This document shows positions 8,204 to 19,124 of a stretch of DNA of 64,000 nucleotides, in pieces. The notes below the pieces were generated by a model. The model worked only from the letters and a program-made list of their open reading frames with translations. It ran no database searches and was not told where the DNA came from. The position numbers and the translations under genes were made by a program. Position 1 is the stretch's first letter; each line of letters starts with the position of its first letter. The stretch is taken from the NCBI RefSeq assembly GCF_026967925.1, contig NZ_JAPVBI010000001.1, positions 806,001 to 870,000 of the forward strand, read 5' to 3'. Source of the DNA: Modestobacter sp. VKM Ac-2985. GTDB lineage: Bacteria; Actinomycetota; Actinomycetes; Mycobacteriales; Geodermatophilaceae.

Positions 8204-9607
8204 TCAGGGGTGGGTCATCGACAGCACGTCCAGGGCGGCGTCCAGCTGCTCCTCGGTGAGCTTCCCCTGCTCCACGTAGCCGCGCTCGACCACGACCTGG
8301 CGGATCGTCTTCTGCTCCGCCAGCGACTGCTTGGCGACCTTGGCGGCCTCCTCGTAGCCGATGTACTTGTTCAGCGGCGTGACGATCGAGGGGGAGGACT
8401 CGGCGTAGGTGCGGCACTGCTCGACGTTGGCGGTGACGCCGTCGACGCAGCGGTCGGCCAGCAGCCGGCTGACGTTGGCCAGCAGCCGGATCGACTCCAG
8501 CACGTTGCGGGCCATCAGCGGCAGCGTCACGTTGAGCTCGAAGACGCCGGTGGTGCCGGCGTAGGTGACGGCGGCGTCGTTGCCGATCACCTGCGCGCCG
8601 ACCTGGATCACCGCCTCGGGGATCACCGGGTTCACCTTGCCCGGCATGATCGAGCTGCCCGGCTGCAGGTCCGGCAGGGCGATCTCGCCCAGGCCGGTGC
8701 GCGGGCCCGAGCCCATCCACCGCAGGTCGTTGGCGATCTTGATCAGTCCGACGGCGATCGTCTTGAGCTGGCCGGAGCCCTCGACCAGGGCGTCCCGGGA
8801 GCTCTGCGCCTCGAAGTGGTCGCGCGCCTCCGACAGCGGCAGGTCCAGCTCGCCGGCCAGCCGCTCGATGATGGCCGCGGCGAAACCGGGCGGGGTGTTG
8901 ATGCCGGTGCCGACGGCGGTCCCGCCCAGCGGCAGCTCACCGATCCGGGGGAGCGAGGCGTGCAGCCGCTCGATGCCGTAGCGGACGGCGGCCGCGTAGC
9001 CGCCGAACTCCTGTCCCAGGGTCACCGGGGTGGCGTCCATCAGGTGGGTGCGGCCGCTCTTGACGACCTGGGCGAACTCGGTGGCCTTGCGCTCCAGCGA
9101 GCCGGCCAGGTGCTCCAGTGCGGGCACCAGGTCGCGCACGATGGCACCGGTCGCGGCGACGTGGATGGCCGAGGGGAAGACGTCGTTGGACGACTGCGAG
9201 GCGTTGACGTGGTCGTTCGGGTGCACCGGCGAGCCGAGGGCCTCGGTGGCCAGGGTGGCGATGACCTCGTTGGTGTTCATGTTGCTCGAGGTGCCCGACC
9301 CGGTCTGGAAGACGTCGATCGGGAAGTGGGCGTCCCAGTCCCCCCGGGCGACGGTCGCCGCCGCCTCGGTGACGGCGTCGGCGACGTCCTGCGGCAGCAC
9401 GCCGAGGGAGGCGTTCACCCCGGCGGCCGCGCCCTTGATCGCCGCCAGCGCGCCGATCAGCTCGCGCTCGATGGGCGTGCCGGAGATCGGGAAGTTCTCC
9501 ACGGCCCGCTGGGTCTGCGCGCGCCACTTCGCCCACGAGGGGACGCGGACCTCCCCCATGGAGTCGTGCTCGATGCGGTACTCCGCGCCGTCGGTGTCGG
9601 TGGCCAC
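8204..9607 (-). CDS. fumC: Class II fumarate hydratase
   Basis: A 467-residue fumarase that interconverts fumarate and malate in the TCA cycle. The N terminus [15 protein letters not shown] is characteristic of FumC. Other landmarks are [27 protein letters not shown] and the superfamily signature [11 protein letters not shown] with its flexible catalytic loop. The length is usual. Start: GTG at 9607, with GGGAG a short way upstream. It heads the block fumC-glpX-DUF4245-xseBA-ispH known from M. tuberculosis (Rv1098c onward). Confidence 0.96.
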   Translation of the reverse strand: MATDTDGAEYRIEHDSMGEVRVPSWAKWRAQTQRAVENFPISGTPIERELIGALAAIKGAAAGVNASLGVLPQDVADAVTEAAATVARGDWDAHFPIDVFQTGSGTSSNMNTNEVIATLATEALGSPVHPNDHVNASQSSNDVFPSAIHVAATGAIVRDLVPALEHLAGSLERKATEFAQVVKSGRTHLMDATPVTLGQEFGGYAAAVRYGIERLHASLPRIGELPLGGTAVGTGINTPPGFAAAIIERLAGELDLPLSEARDHFEAQSSRDALVEGSGQLKTIAVGLIKIANDLRWMGSGPRTGLGEIALPDLQPGSSIMPGKVNPVIPEAVIQVGAQVIGNDAAVTYAGTTGVFELNVTLPLMARNVLESIRLLANVSRLLADRCVDGVTANVEQCRTYAESSPSIVTPLNKYIGYEEAAKVAKQSLAEQKTIRQVVVERGYVEQGKLTEEQLDAALDVLSMTHP

Positions 9608-9664
9608 GCTGCGCTCCCGGAGGTGGGGGAAGGGGAAGGGTCTCGCGGCTAGGACCCTAGACAG

Positions 9665-9696
9665 CACCCCCACCCGGGCTCGCCCGGGTGGGGGTG
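9665..9696. repeat. Inverted repeat between fumC and the divergent gene
   Basis: A perfect 14-bp inverted repeat with a 4-base loop (9665-9678 with 9683-9696), rich in C and G. It lies between two divergent starts (9607 minus, 9756 plus), so it cannot be a simple terminator of either gene. An operator or a structured 5' leader of fumC are the options; the sequence alone does not decide. Confidence 0.45.
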
Positions 9697-9755
9697 GCGC
9701 CACGCCACGGCCGCGCTCCCGGAGGGCACCCCGCTTCCCGGTTAGCGTCGCCGGC

Positions 9756-10895
9756 ATGCAGCTGTGCGTCGTCTTCGTGGCCGACACCCGGGTCAGTGCG
9801 GTCCAAGCCTCGGTGCACGCTCTCGTCCCTGCCGTGGACGCGGCCGAGTCAGCCGGCGGGGACGTCGACGTCCTGGTGGTCGACAGCTCCGGGCGGCAGG
9901 ACGTCGCGGACTTCCTGCGGACGGTGGACGGCGCCCGGCGGGTGCGCACGGGCAAGGTCGATCGGTCGAGGGCGCTGACCCGTGCACTCGATGAGGTCCC
10001 CGACGCCGGGATCCTCTGGATCGGTGGGTCCGATGGCTGCCCGGTCCCCACGGCGATCGCCCGCATGGCGGCTGCAGCGGATCGGGACGGTGCGCTGGTG
10101 CTCGCCCGCCCGGAGGACCCGGCGCCCCACCTCGCCGGCCCGGCACACCTGATCCGCCGACTCTGGACGGCGTCGGACGCCGCCGGCACCGATCCGGTGC
10201 CCGAGCTCGTCCGCCGGGCCGGAGCCGCAGGCGTGCCCGTCATCGGGTGCGCAGAGGCCGGCGTCCTCAAGCAGCCCATCCGCCGTCCCGCTGCCCCGAA
10301 CACCTCCATGGGCCCGGGCACCTACGCCGGCGCCTCGACGAGCTTCTCGTCCTACTCGGCACGGGACCAGATCGAGATCGGCGCGTACTGCTCGATCGCC
10401 GATGACGTCCGGGTCGTGCTGCCGGGGGGACGCCTGTACGACGAGGACGGCACCGAGCTGGGCCTGGGCCTGCGCGGCCTGCACCGCGAGCAGACGGCGT
10501 CCACCTTCCCGATCGGCATCCTGGTGCCGGACGAGCCGTACGACGAGCCACCGCCCGGCGCCACCGGTGAGCGGCTGGTCATCGGGGACGACGTGTGGAT
10601 CGGTCACGGGGCCGCGGTGCTCGGAGCGGTCACCGTCGGCACCGGCTCCGTCGTGGGCGCCCGGGCGCTGGTGGTGTCCGACGTCCCGCCGTACTCCGTG
10701 GTGGGCGGGGTGCCCGCCCGGGTGATCCGCACGCGGTTCCCCGACGACGTTGCCGCGCGGTTGCTCCGCGTCGGCTGGTGGGACTGGTCGCCCGAGGTCG
10801 TCAAGGGTGCCCACCGCTGGTTCGGCAGGCCGGTGGCCGAGTTCCTGGACCACTTCGACCCGGGGTCGATCGATGCGGACGCCCGCCGCGGCTAG
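9756..10895 (+). CDS. Two-domain protein: glycosyltransferase-like N-terminus plus hexapeptide-repeat acetyltransferase
   Basis: A 379-residue protein. Residues 1 to about 175 resemble a GT2/GT-A nucleotide-binding fold ([19 protein letters not shown]) but lack a clear DxD motif, so this half may be degenerate. Residues from about 185 onward form a left-handed beta-helix acetyltransferase of the CatB/NodL type: [20 protein letters not shown], then [12 protein letters not shown], with the WWDWSPE tail seen in xenobiotic/streptogramin acetyltransferases. The likely job is O-acetylation of a sugar while handling its polymer (inference). A TAGCGT element ends 7 bases before the ATG, fitting a leaderless transcript. 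Confidence 0.75.
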   Translation: MQLCVVFVADTRVSAVQASVHALVPAVDAAESAGGDVDVLVVDSSGRQDVADFLRTVDGARRVRTGKVDRSRALTRALDEVPDAGILWIGGSDGCPVPTAIARMAAAADRDGALVLARPEDPAPHLAGPAHLIRRLWTASDAAGTDPVPELVRRAGAAGVPVIGCAEAGVLKQPIRRPAAPNTSMGPGTYAGASTSFSSYSARDQIEIGAYCSIADDVRVVLPGGRLYDEDGTELGLGLRGLHREQTASTFPIGILVPDEPYDEPPPGATGERLVIGDDVWIGHGAAVLGAVTVGTGSVVGARALVVSDVPPYSVVGGVPARVIRTRFPDDVAARLLRVGWWDWSPEVVKGAHRWFGRPVAEFLDHFDPGSIDADARRG

Positions 10896-10905
10896 GGTCC
10901 GCAGC

Positions 10906-11565
10906 ATGAGCCAGCAACAGGACGGGGACCCCGACCGGGTGCCCGTGGTCCGCGCGTCCGACGCCGAGCGCGATGCGGTCGTCACCCGGCTGCAGACCGC
11001 CCTCGGCGAGGGGCGGATCAACGTGGACGAGTTCACCCAGCGGGCCGACGTCGCCTACGCCGCGGTGACGACGGCCGACCTCGAGGAGCTGCTCACCGAC
11101 CTGCCCGCGCCGACGTCCGCCGTCCCGGCGTTCGGGGAGGTCGTCGGTGAGCGGACGACGGGCACCATCGCCACCGTCTTCGGCGACGTGAAGCTGACCG
11201 CCACCACCAGCGTGCCGGAGCGGGCCAGCACCGTCTTCGGTGACGTCCGCATCGACCTGCGGGGGCTGCGCACCTCCGAGGAGGTCGTGGCGCTGCAGCT
11301 GGGCACGGTCTTCGGTGACGTCGAGGTGATCGTCAGCGAGGGCGTGGCCGCCGAGATCGAGGGCTGGACGGTCTTCGGTGACCGCAAGACGCAGCTGGCG
11401 CCGGTGCCGCGGCTCCCGGGGACCCCGCGGGTCGTCGTCCGGGGCTGGACGGTCTTCGGTGACCTGAAGCTCCGCAGCCTGGCGCCGGGGGAGTCGCCCA
11501 GCCGCTGGCGGGCCGTCCTGGACCGGCTGGCCGAACGCCGGTCGGCCCCGCCGCCCGCCGGCTGA
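10906..11565 (+). CDS. DUF1707 and TVFGD-repeat (LiaF-like) domain protein
   Basis: A 219-residue protein. Residues ~15-67 are a DUF1707 domain (RASDAERDAVVTRLQ...GRINVDEFTQRADVAYAAVTTADLEELLTDLP). The rest has five copies of TVFGD spaced 18-40 residues, as in the cell-wall-active-antibiotic-response (LiaF/DUF2154) beta-helical domain. No membrane segment is present, so it is cytosolic. The family is widespread in actinobacteria and often linked to envelope stress; no function is assigned here. TAGGGT ends 7 bases before the ATG, again suggesting a leaderless mRNA. Confidence 0.85.
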   Translation: MSQQQDGDPDRVPVVRASDAERDAVVTRLQTALGEGRINVDEFTQRADVAYAAVTTADLEELLTDLPAPTSAVPAFGEVVGERTTGTIATVFGDVKLTATTSVPERASTVFGDVRIDLRGLRTSEEVVALQLGTVFGDVEVIVSEGVAAEIEGWTVFGDRKTQLAPVPRLPGTPRVVVRGWTVFGDLKLRSLAPGESPSRWRAVLDRLAERRSAPPPAG

Positions 11566-11588
11566 GCCGGGCGGCGCGGGCCGGCGGT

Positions 11589-12644
11589 TCAGGCCTCGTC
11601 GTCGCCGAAGGGGACGGCCGAGTACTGGTTGAGCTTCTCCAGCGAGTGCAGGCTCTCGATCGAGCGGATCGTGCCCGAGCGCGAGCGCATCACCAGCGAC
11701 TGGGTGGTCGCCCCGCCGGCGCGGTACCGCACCCCCCGCAGCAGCTCGCCGTCGGTGATGCCGGTGGCCACGAAGAAGACGTCGCCGCCCACCAGGTCGT
11801 CGATCAGGAGCACCCGGTCCAGGTCGTGGCCGGCGTCCAGGGCGCGCTGCCGTTCCGCGTCGTCCTTGGGCCACAGTCGGCCCTGCAGCGCACCGCCCAT
11901 GCACTTCAGGGCGCAGGCGGTGATGATCCCCTCCGGCGTGCCGCCGATGCCCATCAACAGGTCGACGCCGGTGCCCTCCTGGGCGGCGGCGATCGCCCCC
12001 GCGACGTCGCCGTCGGTGATGAACTTGATCCGGGCGCCGGCCTCGCGGACCTCCCGGACCAGGGTCTCGTGCCGCGGCCGGTCCAGGATGCAGACCGTCA
12101 CGTCGCCCACCGAGCTGCTCTTGGCCTTCGCCACCTTGCGGATGTTGTCCGCCACCGGTGCGGTGATGTCGACGACGTCGGCGGCGGCCGGCCCCGTGGC
12201 GATCTTGTCCATGTAGAAGACGGCGGACGGGTCGTACATCGCGCCCCGGTCGGCCACCGCCATCACCGCGATCGCGTTGGGCATGCCCTTGGCCATCAGC
12301 GTCGTGCCGTCGATCGGGTCGACCGCGACGTCGTAGTCGTTGCCCCAGCCGTCGCCGACGTGCTCGCCGTTGTAGAGCATCGGGGCCTCGTCCTTCTCGC
12401 CCTCCCCGATGACGACGACGCCACGCATGTGCACCGTGCCGATGAGGGCGCGCATGGCGTCGACCGCGGCGCCGTCCCCACCGTTCTTGTCACCGCGACC
12501 GACCCACCGGCCGGCGGCCAGGGCGGCGGCCTCGGTGACCCGGACGAGCTCCAGGGCCAGGTTGCGGTCCGGCGCCGGGCGGTCGGCGCGCAGCGTCGAG
12601 GCCCGCCGTGCGTTCAGCGGGCCGTCGGGCATGGGAAGGGACAC
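11589..12644 (-). CDS. glpX: Class II fructose-1,6-bisphosphatase
   Basis: A 351-residue GlpX enzyme hydrolysing fructose 1,6-bisphosphate in gluconeogenesis. Key motifs are [12 protein letters not shown] and [14 protein letters not shown], which bind the metals, then [20 protein letters not shown]. The start is GTG 12644: AGGAGG lies 4 bases before it, while the alternative ATG 12632 is 16 bases from the same Shine-Dalgarno sequence. It lies downstream of DUF4245 in divergent orientation, exactly as Rv1099c/Rv1100. Confidence 0.94.
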   Translation of the reverse strand: MSLPMPDGPLNARRASTLRADRPAPDRNLALELVRVTEAAALAAGRWVGRGDKNGGDGAAVDAMRALIGTVHMRGVVVIGEGEKDEAPMLYNGEHVGDGWGNDYDVAVDPIDGTTLMAKGMPNAIAVMAVADRGAMYDPSAVFYMDKIATGPAAADVVDITAPVADNIRKVAKAKSSSVGDVTVCILDRPRHETLVREVREAGARIKFITDGDVAGAIAAAQEGTGVDLLMGIGGTPEGIITACALKCMGGALQGRLWPKDDAERQRALDAGHDLDRVLLIDDLVGGDVFFVATGITDGELLRGVRYRAGGATTQSLVMRSRSGTIRSIESLHSLEKLNQYSAVPFGDDEA

Positions 12645-12714
12645 GGGACCTCCTGAGAGCCGTCGGGCGACGCTGCCCAGCGGGGTGGTGGAGCGGTGCT
12701 GCGATCCTAGGGGC

Positions 12715-13383
12715 ATGCCCGACACCGGCCAGGACGGCGAGCAGCCCCGGCCCGCCCAGCCCTCCGCCACCGTGACCGATGCCGCGACCGGCGCGTCGCC
12801 CGACGCCGGCGGTCCCGCCCCCGCCGCGTCCCCGGCCAGCGACCGGATGCTGCGCTTCACCCCGGCCAACATGATCCGGTCGTTGCTGCCCCTGGTGGTC
12901 CTCAGCCTGGTGATCGTGGGGGTCACCGCCCTGCGGCAGAACCCGGAGGACCCGGTTCGCGACGTCGACTCCACCAGTGCGCAGCGGTCGGTCGCCGAGC
13001 TGGCCGGCTACGAGCTGCTGGTGCCGACCGACCTGCCCGAGGGGTGGCGGTCGACGAGCGTGCGGACGGACGCCGGGTCGGTCCAGGCCGGTGACCCGGT
13101 CACCCTGGAGATCGGCTGGTTCACCCCCGGCGAGGAGTACGCCGCCTACGTCATCAGCGACGACCCGGGCGCCCCCGCGGTCGCCGAGGTCCTCGACGGG
13201 GCGGTCGCCGACGGCACCGAACAGGTCGACGGGCAGACCTGGGAGCGGCTGGAGACCCAGCGCGGGGAGACGGTGCTGACCCGGGTCGCCGACGGTGCCA
13301 CGCTGGTGGTGACCGGTTCGGCGACGGAGGACGAGCTGACCACGCTGGCCGGCTCGCTGGAGCCCTACGCCCCCGGGTCCTGA
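12715..13383 (+). CDS. DUF4245 membrane-anchored protein
   Basis: A 222-residue protein with a proline/alanine-rich cytosolic N terminus (1-43), one transmembrane segment ([18 protein letters not shown], about residues 56-73) and an extracytoplasmic domain with the DUF4245 pattern [17 protein letters not shown]. It corresponds to Rv1100, next to glpX in mycobacteria. The function is unknown. Its 3' end overlaps the convergent xseB by 19 bases (13365-13383), an unusually tight arrangement. Confidence 0.85.
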   Translation: MPDTGQDGEQPRPAQPSATVTDAATGASPDAGGPAPAASPASDRMLRFTPANMIRSLLPLVVLSLVIVGVTALRQNPEDPVRDVDSTSAQRSVAELAGYELLVPTDLPEGWRSTSVRTDAGSVQAGDPVTLEIGWFTPGEEYAAYVISDDPGAPAVAEVLDGAVADGTEQVDGQTWERLETQRGETVLTRVADGATLVVTGSATEDELTTLAGSLEPYAPGS

Positions 13384-13595
13384 GCGGGGGGAGCGGCGGC
13401 GGCCAGGCGTTCCCGGGCCCGGTCCAGCCAGTGCTGGCACAGCTCGGCCAGCTGCTCACCGCGCTCCCAGAGCGCCAGCGACTCCTCGAGGGTGAGGCCG
13501 CCGGACTCCAGCCGGCGCACCACGTCGGCGAGCTCCTCGCGGGCCTGCTCGTAGGTCTGGGTCGGCTCAACGGCCTGCTCGGGCTGTTCGGTCAC
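13365..13595 (-). CDS. xseB: Exodeoxyribonuclease VII small subunit
   Basis: A 76-residue Xse[42 protein letters not shown] is the canonical two-helix core. It assembles with XseA to degrade single-stranded DNA from both ends into oligonucleotides. Its ATG overlaps the xseA stop (4 bases), so the two are co-translated. The Ala/Pro-rich tail overlaps the end of the DUF4245 gene. Confidence 0.95.
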   Translation of the reverse strand: MTEQPEQAVEPTQTYEQAREELADVVRRLESGGLTLEESLALWERGEQLAELCQHWLDRARERLAAAAPPAQDPGA

Positions 13596-14827
13596 GGTTC
13601 CCCATCCTCCCCGGCGGTCGTGCGGTCGACCCGCACCGGGAGCCGGCCACCGGCCACCCGGACCCGCAGCCGCTCGCCGTCGGCCACCCCGGCCGGGTCG
13701 CGGACCAGCTCGCCGTCGGCCCGCTGGACCACCGCGTAGCCGCGCTCCAGCGTCGCCGCGGGGGAGAGCGCCGCGACCCGCGCTCGGGCGTGCACGAGGT
13801 CTCGCTCGGCGCCCTCCACCCGGTGGCTCAGCGTGCGGGTGGCCCGGGCGCGCAGCGCGGTGACGTCGTCGGCCCGGCCGGCCAGCAGCCGCTGCGGGTC
13901 GGCGAGCACCGGGCGGCTGCGGACCGACTCCAGCCAGCGTTCCTGCTGCTCCAGCCGGCTGCCCAGCAGGTGCCGGGCACGGGCGCGCAGCCCCTCGACC
14001 AGCCGGGTCTGCTCGCCGATCTCCGGGACGACCCGGTGGGCGGCGTCGGTGGGGGTGGCTGCCCGGACGTCGGCCACGTGGTCGACCAGCGTGGTGTCGG
14101 TCTCGTGCCCGACCGCGGTGACGACGGGGGTGCGGCTGGCGGCGATCGCCCGGACCAGGCCCTCGTCGGAGAAGGGCAGCAGGTCCTCGACCGACCCGCC
14201 GCCGCGGGCGATCACGATCACCTCCACCGTCGGGTCGGCGTCCAGCCGCTGGAGCCCGGCGATCACCGACTCGGCCGCCGTCGGGCCCTGCACGGCGCAG
14301 TTGTGCATCGCGAAGCGCACCGCGGGCCAGCGTCGCCGGGCGGTCACCAGCACGTCGCGTTCGGCCGCGCTGTCCCGCCCGGTGATGACGCCGACGACGG
14401 CGGGGGCGAAGGGCAGCGGGCGCTTGCGGACGACGTCGAACAGGCCCTCGGCGGCCAGCAGCCGGCGGATCCGCTCGATCCGGGCCAGCAGCTCACCCAG
14501 GCCCACCGCCCGGATCTCGGTGGCGCGCAGCGAGAAGGACCCGCGGGCGACGTAGTAGTCGGGGCGGGCGCGGACGATCACCCGGGAGCCCTCGGTCAGC
14601 TCCAGGCCGGGCCGGTCGGCGACGTCCCGGTGGCAGGTGACCGGCACCGAGAGGTCCGCGGCCGGGTCGCGCAGGGTGAGGAAGACCGTCGCCGCGTTGC
14701 CGCGCCGGGACAGCTGGGCCACCTGCCCCTCGACCCACACCTCGCCGAGCCGGCCGATCCACTCGGCCACCTTCCGGGCCACGGTGCGCACCGGCCAGGG
14801 CGACTCGGGGGACGACGGACTGGTCAC
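13592..14827 (-). CDS. xseA: Exodeoxyribonuclease VII large subunit
   Basis: A 411-residue XseA. An N-terminal OB-fold (about 15-110; [24 protein letters not shown]) is followed by the catalytic domain with [33 protein letters not shown] and [22 protein letters not shown]. It works with the XseB encoded immediately downstream in single-strand DNA degradation during repair. The length is near the family norm. The order xseA-xseB next to ispH is the standard actinobacterial one. Confidence 0.96.
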   Translation of the reverse strand: MTSPSSPESPWPVRTVARKVAEWIGRLGEVWVEGQVAQLSRRGNAATVFLTLRDPAADLSVPVTCHRDVADRPGLELTEGSRVIVRARPDYYVARGSFSLRATEIRAVGLGELLARIERIRRLLAAEGLFDVVRKRPLPFAPAVVGVITGRDSAAERDVLVTARRRWPAVRFAMHNCAVQGPTAAESVIAGLQRLDADPTVEVIVIARGGGSVEDLLPFSDEGLVRAIAASRTPVVTAVGHETDTTLVDHVADVRAATPTDAAHRVVPEIGEQTRLVEGLRARARHLLGSRLEQQERWLESVRSRPVLADPQRLLAGRADDVTALRARATRTLSHRVEGAERDLVHARARVAALSPAATLERGYAVVQRADGELVRDPAGVADGERLRVRVAGGRLPVRVDRTTAGEDGEP

Positions 14828-14894
14828 CCGCCCGAGCCTGCCAGACGGCGGGCGCCCTCCTCCGCGGCCCTCGCGGGCCCGGGCCGGGACCGGC

Positions 14895-15725
14895 TCAGCC
14901 GGGGTAGCCCGGGGCGGCGGGGAGCCCGAAGAACTCCTCCATGGTCAGGACCCCGGTGCGCTGCATCTCGGTGGCCAGCGGGACGCCCACGTACCGGAGG
15001 TGCCAGGGCTCGTACTTGAAGCCGGTCACGTCCTGCCGGCCGTCGGGATAGCGCACGAGCCAGCCGAACTCGTGGGCGTGCGCGGCCACCCACTGGCCCT
15101 CGGCCGTGGTGGCGAAGCAGCTCTCGATGTCGCAGCCGCCCCCGCCGACGTCCGCCGCGAGCCCGGTCTGGTGCTCGCTGTGGCCGGGCCGGGCCACCTG
15201 GACCTCGGCCCGCTCCTCGCCGAAGCGGCTGACCTGGGCGCTGAAGAGCCCCACCTGGTACTCGTAGGGCCGGTAGGCGCTCAGCACACTCAGGTCCAGT
15301 CCCTGGGCCGCGGCGGCGCTGATCAGCGCGTCCATCGCCTGCGCCGCCTCCGCCCGCAGCTGGTACCCGTCCCCGACCGGGACCAGGTCGGCCGGTCCGA
15401 CGTCGATCGGGCTGAGCGGGCGGGCCTTGTTGACGACCACCCAGCTGCTGGCCGGGTCGGTGATCGACAGCTGGGCGCGGTCGAAGGCCGGCGGGCTCGT
15501 GGGCGCTGGTGCTGGCGGCGGAGGCGGGGGCGTCGGGGTGGTCGTGGTGGGGGCGAAGGTGGCGGGGCCGCCCTCGGCGGTCGGGATGCGCTCCTCCCCG
15601 CCGTCCTGCAGCCAGAGCGCACCGCCGACGGCGAGCACGGTCACCAGGGCGAGCAGCAGCAGGAGCCAGCGGCGTCGGCGGTGCCGTGCCGGCGCCGCCG
15701 GTCCTGCCGTGCCCTGCTCGTCCAC
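14895..15725 (-). CDS. Membrane-anchored D-alanyl-D-alanine carboxypeptidase (M15B, VanY-like)
   Basis: A 276-residue protein with a basic N terminus, one membrane anchor ([20 protein letters not shown], about 20-39), a Pro/Thr-rich stalk and an M15B catalytic domain. The zinc motif [11 protein letters not shown] and the distal EPWHLRYVG (second His and catalytic Glu) are intact, as is the SAYRPYEYQ substrate loop. It trims the terminal D-Ala from peptidoglycan stem peptides outside the membrane. It is inserted between xseA and the Rv1109c-like gene, an addition relative to mycobacteria. Confidence 0.9.
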   Translation of the reverse strand: MDEQGTAGPAAPARHRRRRWLLLLLALVTVLAVGGALWLQDGGEERIPTAEGGPATFAPTTTTPTPPPPPPAPAPTSPPAFDRAQLSITDPASSWVVVNKARPLSPIDVGPADLVPVGDGYQLRAEAAQAMDALISAAAAQGLDLSVLSAYRPYEYQVGLFSAQVSRFGEERAEVQVARPGHSEHQTGLAADVGGGGCDIESCFATTAEGQWVAAHAHEFGWLVRYPDGRQDVTGFKYEPWHLRYVGVPLATEMQRTGVLTMEEFFGLPAAPGYPG

Positions 15726-15787
15726 CGTCTCCTGCTCGCCTGCCTGCGTCGTCCCTGCCCCTGCCCGTCTCCGTCCCTGCTGCCCGC

Positions 15788-16945
15788 TCAGCCGCGGTCG
15801 GCGCTGAGCTTCTCCAGCCGGTTCTGCAGCAGGGTCACGTAGGGCGCCCGGGCGCGGGTGGCCCGCTCGTAGTCGAGCAGGTCGGCCACGGTCTCGGTCG
15901 GGTAGGCCCGCAGGTGGCCCCGCAGCGCGGGGATGCTGAAGGCGTCGTAGCCCTCGACCGGGCTGACCGGAGCCCCGTCGTCGGCCGGCTCGGTCCCGTC
16001 GGAGGGCACCAGCGGGTCGCTGGCGGCGCTGTCGGTGACGTCGCTGCCGGGGGCGACGCTCTCCGCTGCCTCCGGGCCGCCCAGGTCGACCAGCTCCTCG
16101 GCCGCGTCGTCGAGCGCGGGCACGTCGGGCACCGCGTCGTCGACGAGCTGGGTCTGCCCGGGCACCTGCTCGGGAGTGACGTCGTCCAGCGTCGACACCG
16201 CGCCGGCGAGGACCTCCGCCGGCGGGGTGCCGGGCACCGCGGGCTCGGCGACGAGCTCGTCGGCGACCGCCTCCTCGATCTCGGCCTCGTCCTCGGCGAC
16301 GTCGGAGACGGTGTCGGCGGTGAGCTCCTCGAGCACCTCGTCCGGGACGGCGTCGGGCACCTCGGCCGCGACCTCGTCGGCGACCTCGGCGGCCAGCTCG
16401 TCGACGACCGCGGTCACGGCGTCGGCGGCCGGGTCGTCGGGCAGTGCGGCGACCTCGGCAGGGGTCAGGTCGGCGACGGTGTCGTCGGCGCTGGCCGCCA
16501 GCACCGCCGCCACCTCCTCGGTGAGGTCGTCGGGGTCGGCCACCGGCAGGTCGGCAGCGGCGAGGTCGTCGGCCAGCGCGTCCGCGAGCTCCTCGGCCGG
16601 GGGCTCGTCACCGAGGTCGTCGTCGAGGTCGACGACCCGGTCGAAGGCCGAGCCGCGCCCGGCCGAGGCCGGCCGGGCCGGGCGTGCGGTCGGCGCCTCG
16701 TCCACGTCGTCGTCGAAGGTCGCCATCCCCGGCCCGGCGTCGCCGCGCAGGCTGGTGAGCACCTCGTCGCCGCGGGCCACGAGCCCGGAGTACTGCTGCT
16801 GCAGGTGCAGCGAGGTCTGCAGGGCCTGACCGATCAGCCGGACCGGGAGCCCCGGCAGCGTCGTGGGGAGCTTGCGTGCCTCGTCGAGCACGGTGGCGGC
16901 CAGTCCTGCTGCCGCGCGGACGACCTCGGGGATCTCTCGAGCCAT
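15788..16945 (-). CDS. Acidic protein, Rv1109c-like (lipid-droplet-associated family)
   Basis: A 385-residue protein. The first ~75 residues ([20 protein letters not shown]... [20 protein letters not shown]) match the conserved part of the actinobacterial family that includes Rv1109c, annotated as lipid-droplet-associated. A long acidic Asp/Glu/Ala-rich low-complexity region (~85-330) follows, and a C-terminal helical region ([35 protein letters not shown]) resembles the binding helix shared by such proteins. It is divergent to ispH, as in M. tuberculosis. ATG 16945 was chosen because conservation begins there. Confidence 0.8.
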   Translation of the reverse strand: MAREIPEVVRAAAGLAATVLDEARKLPTTLPGLPVRLIGQALQTSLHLQQQYSGLVARGDEVLTSLRGDAGPGMATFDDDVDEAPTARPARPASAGRGSAFDRVVDLDDDLGDEPPAEELADALADDLAAADLPVADPDDLTEEVAAVLAASADDTVADLTPAEVAALPDDPAADAVTAVVDELAAEVADEVAAEVPDAVPDEVLEELTADTVSDVAEDEAEIEEAVADELVAEPAVPGTPPAEVLAGAVSTLDDVTPEQVPGQTQLVDDAVPDVPALDDAAEELVDLGGPEAAESVAPGSDVTDSAASDPLVPSDGTEPADDGAPVSPVEGYDAFSIPALRGHLRAYPTETVADLLDYERATRARAPYVTLLQNRLEKLSADRG

Positions 16946-17101
16946 GGGGCACAGGGTGCCGCACGTGGCGATCACCGGCAGCCCGACCACGCGCGCCGTC
17001 CCCCGTCCGGGCGGACCGCGCGCCGTCCCGGCGTGTCCAGCGCCACCCGTTCCGGCCTGCGGGGGCCGGTCCGGCGCAGCGGACCCACCTACCATGGGGG
17101 A

Positions 17102-18073
17102 ATGGCTGAACCGCGCGGACGCGTCCTGCTGGCCGATCCCCGGGGGTACTGCGCCGGCGTGGACCGGGCGGTCATCGCCGTCGAACGGGCGCTGGAGATC
17201 CACGGCGCCCCCGTCTACGTCCGGAAGCAGATCGTCCACAACAAGCACGTCGTGGCGACGCTGGAGCGCCGGGGCGCGGTCTTCGTGGAGGAGACCGACG
17301 AGGTGCCCGAGGGCGCGGTCGTCGTCTTCAGCGCCCACGGGGTCTCCCCGGCGGTGAAGGCGGAGGCGCAGGAGCGGTCGCTGCGGACCATCGACGCCAC
17401 CTGCCCGCTGGTGAGCAAGGTGCACATGGAGGCCAAGCGCTTCGCCAAGGACGACTACGACATCCTGCTGATCGGTCACCGCGGGCACGAAGAGGTCGAG
17501 GGCACGATGGGCGAGGCCCCGTCGAACACCCAGCTCGTGGACGGCGCCGAGGACATCGCCAACGTCCAGGTGCGCGACCCGGAGAAGGTCGTCTGGCTCT
17601 CCCAGACCACGCTCTCGGTCGACGAGACGCTGGCCACGGTCGACTCGCTGAAGACCCGGTTCCCCGGTCTGCAGAGCCCGCCCAGCGACGACATCTGCTA
17701 CGCCACGCAGAACCGGCAGCAGGCGGTCAAGCAGATGGCCGCCGAGTGCGACCTGGTGCTGGTCGTCGGCTCCACCAACTCCTCGAACTCCGTGCGGCTG
17801 GTCGAGGTGGCCCTGGAGGCCGGTGCCCGCGACTCGCACCTGGTCGACTTCGCCTCCGAGATCGACGAGTCCTGGCTGTCCGGCGTCGGCACGGTCGGCG
17901 TGACCAGTGGCGCCTCGGTGCCGGAGATCCTGGTCAGCGAGGTGCTCGACTGGCTGGCGACCCGCGGGTACGCCGACGTCGAGACGGTCAAGGCCGCGGA
18001 GGAGCGGCTGGTGTTCGCGCTGCCGCACGAGCTGAAGCCGCGCCGCGAGGCGCTCGCGGTCGAGGCCGAGTAG
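17102..18073 (+). CDS. ispH: 4-hydroxy-3-methylbut-2-enyl diphosphate reductase
   Basis: A 323-residue IspH (LytB), the last enzyme of the MEP isoprenoid pathway, making IPP and DMAPP. The three iron-sulfur ligands are visible in [18 protein letters not shown] and [17 protein letters not shown] and [11 protein letters not shown] carry the substrate-binding His and Glu residues, and SSNSVRL the phosphate site. A TACCAT element ends 6 bases before the ATG, compatible with a leaderless transcript; a GGGGGA stretch also touches the start. Confidence 0.97.
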   Translation: MAEPRGRVLLADPRGYCAGVDRAVIAVERALEIHGAPVYVRKQIVHNKHVVATLERRGAVFVEETDEVPEGAVVVFSAHGVSPAVKAEAQERSLRTIDATCPLVSKVHMEAKRFAKDDYDILLIGHRGHEEVEGTMGEAPSNTQLVDGAEDIANVQVRDPEKVVWLSQTTLSVDETLATVDSLKTRFPGLQSPPSDDICYATQNRQQAVKQMAAECDLVLVVGSTNSSNSVRLVEVALEAGARDSHLVDFASEIDESWLSGVGTVGVTSGASVPEILVSEVLDWLATRGYADVETVKAAEERLVFALPHELKPRREALAVEAE

Positions 18074-18106
18074 CAGCTACCCGCACGCCGAGAGCGGCCG
18101 GGACAC

Positions 18107-18146
18107 AGGACGGGCCGGCACCCCCGCGGGGGTGCCGGCCCGTCCT
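18107..18146. terminator. Bidirectional hairpin between ispH and the DUF6542-like gene
   Basis: A perfect 40-base palindrome (20-bp arms 18107-18126 and 18127-18146) very rich in G and C. It lies 33 bases after the ispH stop and 15 bases after the convergent gene's stop, the position expected of a shared terminator. Confidence 0.75.
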
Positions 18147-18160
18147 GCGTCCGAGGTCGG

Positions 18161-18730
18161 TCAGCGGCGGGCGGCCAGCCGGCCCAGGGTGATCACCAGC
18201 GCGGCGCCGGTGGCCAGGCCCATCGCCGGGAAGCCGCGCACGAGCAGCGTCGCCAGCGTGGGGAGGTTCAGGCTGGCCGACGGCGCCAGGCCGATGTTCA
18301 GCAGGGCCACCGCGACGAACACCAGGGGCGGGGCGACCAGGATGCTCAGCAGGTCACCTCGCCGGGTGACCAGGGCGGCGCCGATGGTCCCGGCGGTGAG
18401 CGCCACCAGCGTGATCGTGCCGAGGCCCAGACCGATGTAGGAGTCGGCCGCCGCGGCGACCAGGGTGACCAGGAAGACGCCGGCGATCGCGAGAGCCCCC
18501 CGGATCCCGGTGCTCGCGGTACGCGCGCCGCTCGCCGAGGACCCACGCCGCCGCCCGTCGCCGGGGGCGTCGGCCGGCCGGTGACCGGTGCCGCGGGGGT
18601 CGGGCGCTCGACGCTCGGGCGGGCGCGGGCCACGCTCGGGGGGACGGCCGGAGACGGCACCCCCGGCGGCCCGTGGCGACGGGTAGCCGCGTCCTGCGGC
18701 CCGGCCGGCGTCGCTGCGTTCTGCACGCAC
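18161..18730 (-). CDS. DUF6542-like membrane protein (Rv1111c position)
   Basis: A 189-residue protein: about 85 residues of Arg/Pro-rich disordered sequence, then four predicted membrane helices (LAIAGVFLVTLVAAAA, ITLVALTAGTIGAALV, LLSILVAPPLVFVAVALL, GFPAMGLATGAALVITL). By position it corresponds to Rv1111c, between ispH and ychF. The start is uncertain: GTG 18730 has GGGAGG 5 bases upstream and is preferred, but the frame stays open further and other GTG codons exist. Function unknown. Confidence 0.65.
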   Translation of the reverse strand: MRAERSDAGRAAGRGYPSPRAAGGAVSGRPPERGPRPPERRAPDPRGTGHRPADAPGDGRRRGSSASGARTASTGIRGALAIAGVFLVTLVAAAADSYIGLGLGTITLVALTAGTIGAALVTRRGDLLSILVAPPLVFVAVALLNIGLAPSASLNLPTLATLLVRGFPAMGLATGAALVITLGRLAARR

Positions 18731-19124
18731 GGCGCCCTCCCGCCTGTCTCGAACTCGGGCATCGACAGTGACCGGAGCGATGGTGCACCTCCTCGTCGGC
18801 AGCGAGGGCCCAGGGCACCCCACCGGTCGGGCCACGGTATCGGCCCGACCTGAGTGAACGCCGGACCCGGCCGGGAGTGGCGGGCCAGAACTCGCCGGTG
18901 TCGCACCGCCGGGGTGGCGCATTGTGCGCACGGGCGCCCCAGCCGTCCCACGGTCCCCACCAGCCGGCCGTCGGCGAGCTGCGGACCGTCTGTGGCGGTT
19001 CGGTGACGATCCGGACGCTGGCGCATGGTCGAGCAGCACTCGGGGGAACACGGCGAGGGACGGGTCGACTGCTGGCGCTGCCGGCTGCGCCGTCGACGAC
19101 CGGAATCCAGGAGGAACTGCCTGC
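18731..19124. other. 394-base intergenic region upstream of yihY-like gene
   Basis: No convincing gene is seen here. The region contains the 5' sides of two divergent genes and a short inverted repeat (GCGCA/TGCGC near 18930). A good Shine-Dalgarno sequence (GGAGGA) for the next gene lies at its right end. I cannot define promoters with confidence. Confidence 0.4.
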
